From DATLGB01 sp037724045 (GTDB lineage: Bacteria > Actinomycetota > Thermoleophilia > Solirubrobacterales > Solirubrobacteraceae), in NCBI GenBank assembly GCA_037724045.1, contig JBBJOW010000014.1, positions 7,566 to 71,565 on the forward strand: a stretch of DNA of 64,000 nt, given 5' to 3'. The position numbers and the translations under genes were made by a program. Shown piece by piece: positions 42,809-50,511 of this stretch; within the stretch, counting starts at the first letter, position 1; every line of letters begins with the position of its first letter. The notes beneath the pieces were generated by a model. The model searched no databases. It saw nothing but the letters and a program-made list of their open reading frames with translations, and was not told the DNA's origin.

Positions 42809-43980
42809 GCACTCGCCCGAAGCTCGTGCTGGCCGGGATCGTCGGGCGCTACCCCGTGGGCGGCGTGACGTGGTGCGCGCTGCAGTACATCGCCGGATTC
42901 CAGGCTCTCGGCTACGACGTGACCTACCTCGAGGACACCGGGGAGTGCAACTTCGACCCGTCCCTGAACGCCATATCCACGCAACCCGACTACGCGCTGG
43001 CCTACCTCCGCCGCGAGCTCGCACGGGTGGGGCTGCAGGACGACTGGTGCTACGTCGACTATGAGGGACAGCATCACGGCCTGTCGCGCGCGCGGCTGGC
43101 GCAGGTATGCCGCGACGCCGACCTGATGGTGAACCTGTCGGGCGGCTGCTGGTTCTCGCGGCCGGAGTACGACGGCCTGCCGCGCGTCTTCGTCGACACC
43201 GACCCGGGCTTCACCCAGCAGGCGGTGGCCGACGCGGGCGACGGCTGGTACCGCGAGTTCCTGGCGTCGCACCATGCGCTGTTCACCTTCGCGCTGGCCG
43301 TCGGACGCCCGGACTGCACCCTCGCGCCGACGCCCTTCACCTGGCACCCGACCGTCCAGCCGGTGCATCTGGACTTCTGGCCCGTCAGCCCGCCGCCGCC
43401 AGACGGGCCCTTCACCACCATCATGAGCTGGACGATCGACTCGTTCCCCGGCATGGGCAAGGGCAAGGGCGACGAGCTGCTGCGCCTCATCGATCTCCCG
43501 CAGCAGTCGGCCCAGCGCATTCTGCTCGCGCTGGCCGGTCAGCCTCCCACCGAACAGCTGGAGCGTCACGGGTGGGAGCTGACCGATGCCGTCCACGTCA
43601 CCCGCGACACGGACGCCTACCGCTCCTTCGTGCAGGCATCCCGGGCCGAGCTGGGCTTCGCCAAGGCGATGTACGTCGAGACGAACAGCGGGTGGTTCAG
43701 CGACCGCACCCAGTGCTATCTCGCCAGCGGGCGGCCCGCGCTCGTGCGCGAGACCGGGTTCAGTCTCCTCCTGCCGACGGGCGACGGGCTGCTGGCCTTC
43801 GAGGACGCGGAGGGCATCCTCGCCGGCCTCGAGCAGATCGCAGGCGACCTCGAGCACCACGGGCGGGCGGCGCGCGCGCTCGCCGAGGCGCACTTCTCCG
43901 CCGACCTGGTGCTCGGTGGGTTGCTGGAGATCGCGGGGCGGGCCTCAGCCCGCGAGGTCCGCGAAGCCGACCAGCCGTAG
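42805..43980 (+). CDS. Glycosyltransferase-like protein, cluster paralogue 2
   Basis: A 391-residue paralogue. It shows the N-terminal GRYPVGGVTWCALQYIAGF and VTYLEDTGECNFD, the middle VFVDTDPGFTQQ, HPTVQPVHLDFWP and the C-terminal SGWFSDRTQCYLASGRPALV with LPTGDGLLAFED. VNLSGGCWF near the middle marks a likely nucleotide-sugar or acceptor loop shared with paralogue 4 (VNLSGATVL). Its last 36 bp overlap the convergent YdjC-like gene. Confidence 0.82.
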   Translation: MSTRPKLVLAGIVGRYPVGGVTWCALQYIAGFQALGYDVTYLEDTGECNFDPSLNAISTQPDYALAYLRRELARVGLQDDWCYVDYEGQHHGLSRARLAQVCRDADLMVNLSGGCWFSRPEYDGLPRVFVDTDPGFTQQAVADAGDGWYREFLASHHALFTFALAVGRPDCTLAPTPFTWHPTVQPVHLDFWPVSPPPPDGPFTTIMSWTIDSFPGMGKGKGDELLRLIDLPQQSAQRILLALAGQPPTEQLERHGWELTDAVHVTRDTDAYRSFVQASRAELGFAKAMYVETNSGWFSDRTQCYLASGRPALVRETGFSLLLPTGDGLLAFEDAEGILAGLEQIAGDLEHHGRAARALAEAHFSADLVLGGLLEIAGRASAREVREADQP

Positions 43981-44628
43981 CCCGAGGGCGGCGATGGCCG
44001 CTTGAATCCGCGGGTCGGTCAACGTGGCCAGCTCGGCCTCACGCTCGGCGAGGTAGACCGAGCGGAAGTCCGGCGTCACCCGGCCCGGGTGGCAGCCGAT
44101 CTCCGTCGGGCCGGCCCCGGTCTCGTCGCGCAGGATGCCGAGCAGGGCGTCCACGCTCACGTGGGCGAGATCGGTCACCTCCCACTCCCACTGCGCGTAG
44201 AAGCCCCCGACGTAGGTCACGCGCCCGTCGCCGCGCAGCGGCACACCGAGCGGCGCAACCAGCGTCCGCACGAGCGGGGCAACCTCCGGGCGCTCGTGCA
44301 CGTGGTGGTGAGAGTCGACGTGGGTGGGCGGCCGGCCGAGGAGATCGACGAACGCGGCGAGCTGGCGCTCGAGCTCGGCCCGGACCGCGGCCGCGTCGTC
44401 CAACTGCGCGCGCAGCACGGCGTCCTCCCCGTCGAGGTCGAGGTGCAGGCCGATCGACAGCCCGGGATGGGCGCGAGCGAGGTCGGCCGCCTCGGCGGCC
44501 GCGTGACCGGTGACCATGAGGCTCGTCGAGGTCACGACGCCATCAGTGTGGGCCTCCACGATGCCGGCGTTGATGCCGGTCGAGGCGCCGAAATCGTCGG
44601 CGTTGACCACGACCATCCGCCCGGTCAT
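43945..44628 (-). CDS. YdjC/ChbG-family carbohydrate deacetylase
   Basis: A 227-residue metal-dependent deacetylase related to ChbG, which removes the acetyl group of chitobiose and similar sugars. VVNADDFGASTGIN carries the metal Asp pair, HVDSHHHVHERPEV the metal His cluster, and EIGCHPGR a further active-site His. The ATG at 44628 overlaps the stop of paralogue 3 by 4 bp, so it is the last gene of the minus-strand glycan operon. Confidence 0.92.
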   Translation of the reverse strand: MTGRMVVVNADDFGASTGINAGIVEAHTDGVVTSTSLMVTGHAAAEAADLARAHPGLSIGLHLDLDGEDAVLRAQLDDAAAVRAELERQLAAFVDLLGRPPTHVDSHHHVHERPEVAPLVRTLVAPLGVPLRGDGRVTYVGGFYAQWEWEVTDLAHVSVDALLGILRDETGAGPTEIGCHPGRVTPDFRSVYLAEREAELATLTDPRIQAAIAALGLRLVGFADLAG

Positions 44629-45764
44629 GCGCGGGCCGCCAGGCCGGAGAGCTCGAGCATCCGGCCCATGATCCGCTCGGCGTCGAAGTGCTCGCGCGCC
44701 AGCGCCGCCGCGGCACGGCGGTGGCGCTCCGGATCGGCGCGAATTGCACCGAGGGCAGCGACGGCCTCCTCGACGTCGTGCACCGCGAAGAGGCCCTCGC
44801 CCGTCGGCAGCGTGTCCTCGAAGCCCGTGGCCTGCACGACGACGGGGCGCGCGGCGGCCAGAAAGCACGCCGAGCGATCGCTGAACCAACCGCTGTGGGT
44901 GCTGACGTATCCGCCCTTGGCGCATGAGAACTCGCCGAGCGCTCCCGCGACGTACTCCCGGTAGGCGGCCGGGGTCGCCACGACGCTCGGCGATTCAAGC
45001 CACCATCCGCAGGCCTCGAGGCGCTCCTTGTCGGGGTCGCCCTCCTCGATCGCCAGCGCGAGCCCGAACGGCTCGCCGGCGCGGCGGGGCAAATCGATGA
45101 AGTGCTCCCACTCGTCGACCTTGGGTCCGAGCACGCGCCCCTCGAACTCGAGGTAGCCGTAGTCGCGCCAGGCGCCGATCGTGGTGAGCCGGTCGCGCGT
45201 GAGGGGCGCATCCTGGGGCCACCAGTCGAGCACCACGGGCGGCGCCAGGGGCAGCCAGTCGATGCCCGACGTCGGCAGTGCGCTGCGGGCCGTGCCGACG
45301 TTGAGTCCGACGGTGAAGTGGACGTCGTTGGCGCCGAAGATGTCGCGGGGGTCCTCGTCGACGGCCCAGAGGTGCGTGTAGCCCGGGTCCTGCTCGATCA
45401 GGATGCGCGGCCGAACCGCCGCGAGCCAGGGCCATGGCTCGCGCCGGTAGTGCGCGGCCAGCGACACGAGCCCGTCGGCGCGCCGGGCGAATGCGGCCAC
45501 CTCGGCGGCGGGCAGCCCGGCCAGCCCATCGCCCGTCGCGGCGTCCAGCAGCGCGGCGCGGCGCGGATCCCACCAGCCCTGGACGAGGTCGTTGAACCCC
45601 GCCAGCGCCGCCGGCGTCGGCGGCTCGTCAAGGTACTCCAGGAAGAGCACGTCGTGGCCGAGGCGCCGGAGCCCCTCCAGCGCGTGCAGCACGCGGATCG
45701 CCTGCCCGCCGCGGCCGAAGACCGACGGCCCGACGAGGTCCTCCACGACCACCAGCCGCGCCAT
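44625..45764 (-). CDS. Glycosyltransferase-like protein, cluster paralogue 3
   Basis: A 379-residue paralogue. FGRGGQAIRVLHALEGLRRL and VLFLEYLDEPP form the N-terminus, ILIEQDPGYTHLWAVDED the middle motif and SGWFSDRSACFLAAARPVVV the C-terminal hallmark, then LPTGEGLFAVHDVEEA. It retains the DPG motif and PPVVLDWWP found in the others. The ATG at 45764 shares a base with the stop of paralogue 4. Confidence 0.82.
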   Translation of the reverse strand: MARLVVVEDLVGPSVFGRGGQAIRVLHALEGLRRLGHDVLFLEYLDEPPTPAALAGFNDLVQGWWDPRRAALLDAATGDGLAGLPAAEVAAFARRADGLVSLAAHYRREPWPWLAAVRPRILIEQDPGYTHLWAVDEDPRDIFGANDVHFTVGLNVGTARSALPTSGIDWLPLAPPVVLDWWPQDAPLTRDRLTTIGAWRDYGYLEFEGRVLGPKVDEWEHFIDLPRRAGEPFGLALAIEEGDPDKERLEACGWWLESPSVVATPAAYREYVAGALGEFSCAKGGYVSTHSGWFSDRSACFLAAARPVVVQATGFEDTLPTGEGLFAVHDVEEAVAALGAIRADPERHRRAAAALAREHFDAERIMGRMLELSGLAARA

Positions 45765-46936
45765 CAAGCGCCCGCCTCGTCGAGCAGGCGCGCGAGGACG
45801 TCCTCGGCGCGGAAGTGTGCCTCGGCGATCGCTCGCGCGGCCCGTGCGTGACGGGGCAGATCGCTCACCACCTCGCTGACGGCGGCGATCGCCTCCTCGG
45901 GCGTGCGGAAGCAGAGCAGCCCCTCGCCCGTCGGGAGCACGGCGTCGAAGCCCGTGTCTTGCACCACCGCGGGCCGGCCGGCGGCGAGGTAGGTCGCCGT
46001 GCGGTCGGAGAACCAGCCGCTGCGCAGGCGCACGTTCTGGTCCTTCGCCACGCTGAACTCGGCGTGTGATCCGCGGATGTAGCCCTGGTAGGCCATCGGG
46101 TCCCGCGACAGCGGCGCGGCCGCCACCACCCGCCACCCCGAGCGTCGCAGCGCCTCGATCGCCTCGGGATCGCTCAGGGCCAGGGCCAGCTCCAGGTCGG
46201 CGGGCGCGCGCCCCGGCGCGTCGCCGAGCTTGGCGATCTCCTCGCTCTTGCTCCACCCGTAGCGCTCACCGCGCCACGTGATGTCCTTCGCGGGCTGGTG
46301 GTAGGAGGCGATCGTCGTGAAGCGGACGGGGCCCTCGCGCGCAGGTGGCGGAGACTCCCACCAGTCCAGCACGACGGGCTGGCGCGTGGGGCGGTAGGCG
46401 AAGGGGCCGGTGGGGATGTCGCACCCGGGCCGGCCGATGCGCTCCCCGAAGGTGAAGTGGTGGGTATGGGCGCCGAGCAGGTCGAGGGTGAACTGCCGGC
46501 CCTGGTCCATCTCGAGCTGCGGCGTGACGGGGTCGGTCTCGAGGTAGATGCGCACCGGCACAGCGAGGTGCGCGTCGCGCAGGACGGTCGCCCCGCTGAG
46601 GTTCACCAGGACCTCAGCGCCGCGCAGGACCTCGCGCAGCCGCTCGGGCCCCATCCCTGAGACCTCCGCCGGCCGGGCGGCGTTGACCAACGCCCACCCC
46701 CGCGGTCCCACGCACGGCTCCAGCAGCGCGGCGAGCCGTCCCGCGGCGCCGCTCGCGTCGTCGGTCACGGTCTCCGCCTCGGAGTCGTAGGGCCAGGATC
46801 CGGTGTCCTCGACGTAGGCCACCTCATGGCCCAGGCGCCGGAAGCCCTCCAGGTAGTGCAGCACCTGCCAGGCCACGCCGGCGACGGGCAGCTGCGCCAT
46901 CGCGCCGAGCAGGACGATGCGCCGCGACTCACCCAT
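45764..46936 (-). CDS. Glycosyltransferase-like protein, cluster paralogue 4
   Basis: A 390-residue paralogue most similar to paralogue 2: LPVAGVAWQVLHYLEGFRRL, VAYVEDTGSWPYD, IYLETDPVTPQLE, FTFGERIGRPGCD and QPVVLDWWE. The C-terminal hallmark reads SGWFSDRTATYLAAGRPAVV with LPTGEGLLCFRTPEEA. The ATG at 46936 overlaps the LmbE-like gene by 8 bp. A longer open frame upstream is antisense or out-of-frame to that gene and is not used. Confidence 0.82.
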   Translation of the reverse strand: MGESRRIVLLGAMAQLPVAGVAWQVLHYLEGFRRLGHEVAYVEDTGSWPYDSEAETVTDDASGAAGRLAALLEPCVGPRGWALVNAARPAEVSGMGPERLREVLRGAEVLVNLSGATVLRDAHLAVPVRIYLETDPVTPQLEMDQGRQFTLDLLGAHTHHFTFGERIGRPGCDIPTGPFAYRPTRQPVVLDWWESPPPAREGPVRFTTIASYHQPAKDITWRGERYGWSKSEEIAKLGDAPGRAPADLELALALSDPEAIEALRRSGWRVVAAAPLSRDPMAYQGYIRGSHAEFSVAKDQNVRLRSGWFSDRTATYLAAGRPAVVQDTGFDAVLPTGEGLLCFRTPEEAIAAVSEVVSDLPRHARAARAIAEAHFRAEDVLARLLDEAGA

Positions 46937-47651
46937 GGAGGGTTCCAGGAGCGAGGCGCCACGGCTCGTGGGCCAGGAACCGGAGGGCGAGATCGTCGGG
47001 GAGGCCGAGCAGCAGGTGGCCGTCGATGAGCTGGCTGCGATGCGCACGGATGGCGGCCAGCTTGCGCGCGAGCACCGGGGTGCCGTCGACGACCAGGGTG
47101 GGCGCCGGGCCTTCGGAGCCGAACGCCTCGGGCGGGATCCCCCACAGATCCGTGGGCAGCCCGCGCTCGCGCGCGGCGGCCACGAGCGCGGAGATGGTCT
47201 CAGGGGGCCAGGCCGCCTCCAGGACGATCCCGCCGCCCACGCGCCCGAGCGCCAGCGCAGCGATCCGCCCCGCGGCCACGTGGTCGGGGTGGTCGTAGAG
47301 GCCGTCCGCGCCGAAGGTGAGCACGACCGCCGGTGGGTCGGCGGCCAGCACCTCCGCCAGGCGATCGGCGATGGACTCCTCGTCGGCCCATTCGAGCTCG
47401 CCGTCGGGCTCGCCGAGGCAGGACGACCAGGCGAGGCCGAGGGCGGTCGCCGCGTCGCGCAGCTCACCCTCGCGGACGGCCCCCAGCGTGTCCTGCGTCG
47501 CCAGGGCGGGGTCACTGATCGGCCCGAGCTCGCCGCGGGTAAGCGCGACGGCGCCGGCGCGCACGCCGGCCGCGGCGGCCAGCGCGAGCGTCCCGCCGGC
47601 GACGAGGGACTCATCGTCGGGATGAGCCATGACTGCGACGATCGGACCCAT
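46929..47651 (-). CDS. LmbE/PIG-L-family N-acetylglucosaminyl deacetylase
   Basis: A 240-residue zinc deacetylase of the MshB/PIG-L/BshB group, which removes acetyl groups from GlcNAc-linked molecules. AVMAHPDDESLVAGGTLAL gives the metal and base residues, and GLYDHPDHVAAGRIA the second metal His. This is the third unrelated deacetylase fold in the cluster. The ATG at 47651 shares one base with the upstream GT4 stop. Confidence 0.92.
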   Translation of the reverse strand: MGPIVAVMAHPDDESLVAGGTLALAAAAGVRAGAVALTRGELGPISDPALATQDTLGAVREGELRDAATALGLAWSSCLGEPDGELEWADEESIADRLAEVLAADPPAVVLTFGADGLYDHPDHVAAGRIAALALGRVGGGIVLEAAWPPETISALVAAARERGLPTDLWGIPPEAFGSEGPAPTLVVDGTPVLARKLAAIRAHRSQLIDGHLLLGLPDDLALRFLAHEPWRLAPGTLHG

Positions 47652-48682
47652 CAGGCGGACCGCCCGGCGATGATCCGGCCGTAGAGCGCCTCGTAGTCGT
47701 CGACCATGCGCCGCACGTCGAAGTGCTTCTCGGCCCACCCGCGCACCGCCTGGCGGTCCAGCGCCGCCGCCGGAGCGACGAGCGCGGCCAAGCCCTCCCA
47801 GGACGGCGCGGTGAAGCCACTGACGCCTTCGGCGACGATCTCGGGCACCGCGCCCAGGGCGGTGGCCACGACCGGCGTCCCGCACGCCATGGCCTCGACC
47901 AGGACGAGGCCGAACGGCTCCGGATAGGTGTTGCAGAACACGAGCGCGGCCGCTCCCGCCAGCAGCCGGTTGCGTTCAATCGGCCCGACGCGGCCGACCC
48001 AGCGAACGCGGTCGCCGTCGACGACGGCGTCCAGGTCGAGGTCGTGCTCCTCGTCGCGCGGGCCCGCGAGGATCAGGGGCATCCCCGCCGTCTGGGCGAT
48101 GCGGACGGCCTCCAGCGGCCCCTTGTCAGGGATCATCCGGCCCAGGAACAGCAGGTAGTCGCCGCCGCGCTCGGAGAACGGGAAGTCGTCCACGGCGATG
48201 CCGTGGCGCACGACGCTGACGTTCGGAGCGGCGCCCATGAGGCTGCGCTGATGCTCGGAGACCGCGGCGACGTGGACGTGGGGCTGCCGGCGGTAGGCGT
48301 CGAGGACTTCGGGGGCCGACACCACGTGCGGGGTCTCGAGCAGCGGCACGTCGACGACGCCGGCGAACGGCAGGGCGAAGTGGTAATCGTGGGCGTGCAC
48401 GAGATCGTGGTCGGCGGCGTGCTCGAAGGGCAGGGCCGCGTGCAGGAACTCGGCGAACTGCCAGTCCCACAGGTCCGGGTCGACGTCGTACCCCACCGGC
48501 CGCCGGGAGCGCAGGCGGGCGGAGGTCACCGAGTCGCCGGTCGCGTACAGCGTGACGTCGTGCCCGCGCCGGACGAGCTCCTCGGTGAGCAGCGTCACGA
48601 GCTGTTCGACCGAATGGCCCGCGTCGGGCCGCACCGCCGTGGAGATCGGCGCGAGCTGCGCGATGCGCATGGGTTCGGTCAC
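47651..48682 (-). CDS. GT4 family glycosyltransferase
   Basis: A 343-residue retaining GT-B enzyme. MRIAQLAPISTAVRPDAGHS leads to ELVRRGHDVTLYATGDS, HDLVHAHDYHFALPF, YLLFLGRMIPDKGPLEAV and the donor motif PEPFGLVLVEAMACGTPVV. The N-terminal pattern matches GT4 enzymes in exopolysaccharide loci. It lies between the exporter and the LmbE-like deacetylase. Its start overlaps the exporter stop by 4 bp. Confidence 0.93.
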   Translation of the reverse strand: MTEPMRIAQLAPISTAVRPDAGHSVEQLVTLLTEELVRRGHDVTLYATGDSVTSARLRSRRPVGYDVDPDLWDWQFAEFLHAALPFEHAADHDLVHAHDYHFALPFAGVVDVPLLETPHVVSAPEVLDAYRRQPHVHVAAVSEHQRSLMGAAPNVSVVRHGIAVDDFPFSERGGDYLLFLGRMIPDKGPLEAVRIAQTAGMPLILAGPRDEEHDLDLDAVVDGDRVRWVGRVGPIERNRLLAGAAALVFCNTYPEPFGLVLVEAMACGTPVVATALGAVPEIVAEGVSGFTAPSWEGLAALVAPAAALDRQAVRGWAEKHFDVRRMVDDYEALYGRIIAGRSA

Positions 48683-50511
48683 GGTGTCGGGTCGGCGGGG
48701 CCGTCGTGCTCGGCAAGGTCCATCTGGCGCCGGTAGAGCGCCTGGTAGAGGCCGTCGGTGGCGAGCAGCTCCTCGTGCGTGCCGGATTCCGCGACCCGGC
48801 CTTCGTCGAGCACGAGGATCTTCGTGGCGCGCCGGATCGTGGAAAGCCGGTGAGCGATGATGAAGGAGATGCGCCCAGCCATGAGCCGCTCAAGCGCTTC
48901 GAGCAGCTCGGCCTCCGTGCGGGCGTCGAGGGCAGAGGTCGGCTCGTCGAGGATCAGCACCGGGCTGTCCTTGAGGAACGCGCGGGCGATCGAGAGGCGC
49001 TGCTTCTCACCGCCCGAGAGCGTCGTCCCGCGCTCGCCGACGACGGACTCGTAGCCGTCGGGCTGGCCCAGGATGAACGGCTCGGCGCTGGCGGCCCGCG
49101 CGGCGGCCTGGATGTCTGACAGCGATGCGTCCGGCCGGCCGTAGGCGATGTTCTCCGCGATGGTCAGCGGGAAGATGAACGGATCCTGGAGCACCATGGC
49201 TATCTGCCGGCGCAGCGACTGGTGGCGCATGTCGCGCAGGTCCACACCGTCGATCGTGATGCGCCCCGTCCACGGGTCGAAGAACCGCACCAGCAAATTC
49301 ATCAGCGTGGTCTTGCCGGCCCCGGTCGGACCGACGATCGCGATGACGTCGCCCGGCCGTGCCTCGAAGGAGACGTCCTGCAGCACAGGACGGTCGATGT
49401 CGTAGCCGAAGGACACGTCCTCGAACTCGATCGGCCCCGTCACCTTCGCGTCGCGCGCGTGCGGCCGGTCCTGAATGGCCGGCTCGGTCTCCAATATCTC
49501 GCTGACGCGGTCGGCTTCGGCCGCCGCGCCCTGGATGGTCTGCGTGGTGTGCGTGATCGAGTCGAGGGGGTCGTAGAGCGAGGTCAGATACGAGAGGAAG
49601 ACGATGATGGTCCCCGCCGTGAGCTCGCCGCGCAGCGCGAGGTCGGCCCCCACGTAGATGACCGCGGCGGTGCCGATCGTCGTGATCAGCCCGGCGAAGA
49701 GCTCGAACCAGAGGCCGGCGACCGTCGCCCGGATGTAGGCCACGATCGTCCGGTCGGCGTAGGAGCGGTACCGGCGGACCTCGTGCTCCTCGCGGGTGAA
49801 CGCCTGCACGGCGGGCACTGCTCCCAGCGACTGCTCCACGAGGGACATCATCGACCCTTCCAGGTCGAGCTGCTCGCGGGTGCGGTCCTTCATCGGGCGC
49901 CCGAGGATGCGGATGACCACGATGAAGAACGGCGTCACGCCAAGCGCCAGCAGGGTCAGCGTCGGCTCCAGGCTCCACATCACGACGAACACCGCGATGA
50001 GGGTGACGAGCGCCTGCACCGCCGGGACGATCGCGTCGGCCACGAGCGTGTTGATGCACCAGGAGTCGCCCGTGACCCGGGACATCAGGTCGCCGAGGGG
50101 ACGGCGGGCGTGGAAGAGGACCGACAGCCGCTGCAGATGCGCGAACAGGTCGGCGGCCAGACCGAAGGTCATGCGCTGACCCAGCCGGAGGGCCGAGTAC
50201 GTGTAGATCATGTGCGTCAGCGTCCCGAGCAGGAAGATCAGCATCGTGCCGAGGGCGACCCAGAGCAACAGGCCCCGTGGCGCGTCGACTCCCGGCAGGC
50301 CAGACAGGACGGACGGGAGCGGCTCGTCGCCGAGGACGTTGTCGATGACCAGCTTGAGCGGCCAGGGCCGCAGTAGCTCCAGGCCGATGTTGGCGAACAT
50401 CGTCGTGAAGAGGACGAGCAGACCGCGCCATTCCGGCTTCGCGTAGCGGCGCAGCAGCCGTCCCTGGCGGCGGAACGAGCCGGTAGCGACCCCGTTGCTC
50501 ACCCGTCCCAT
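48679..50511 (-). CDS. ABC exporter, fused membrane and ATPase domains
   Basis: A 610-residue half-transporter of the MsbA/lipid-exporter type. Six membrane helices occupy about residues 30-330 (LLVLFTTMFANIGLELL, VALGTMLIFLLGTLTH, VTLIAVFVVMWSLEPTL). The ATPase domain has Walker A GPTGAGKTT, signature LSGGEKQR, Walker B ILILDEPTSALD-type sequence and the His-loop IIAHRLSTI. It is embedded in the minus-strand glycan operon, so a glycolipid or oligosaccharide substrate is the natural guess. The ATG at 50511 lies inside the 3' end of the GH-GT2 fusion. Confidence 0.93.
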   Translation of the reverse strand: MGRVSNGVATGSFRRQGRLLRRYAKPEWRGLLVLFTTMFANIGLELLRPWPLKLVIDNVLGDEPLPSVLSGLPGVDAPRGLLLWVALGTMLIFLLGTLTHMIYTYSALRLGQRMTFGLAADLFAHLQRLSVLFHARRPLGDLMSRVTGDSWCINTLVADAIVPAVQALVTLIAVFVVMWSLEPTLTLLALGVTPFFIVVIRILGRPMKDRTREQLDLEGSMMSLVEQSLGAVPAVQAFTREEHEVRRYRSYADRTIVAYIRATVAGLWFELFAGLITTIGTAAVIYVGADLALRGELTAGTIIVFLSYLTSLYDPLDSITHTTQTIQGAAAEADRVSEILETEPAIQDRPHARDAKVTGPIEFEDVSFGYDIDRPVLQDVSFEARPGDVIAIVGPTGAGKTTLMNLLVRFFDPWTGRITIDGVDLRDMRHQSLRRQIAMVLQDPFIFPLTIAENIAYGRPDASLSDIQAAARAASAEPFILGQPDGYESVVGERGTTLSGGEKQRLSIARAFLKDSPVLILDEPTSALDARTEAELLEALERLMAGRISFIIAHRLSTIRRATKILVLDEGRVAESGTHEELLATDGLYQALYRRQMDLAEHDGPADPTP

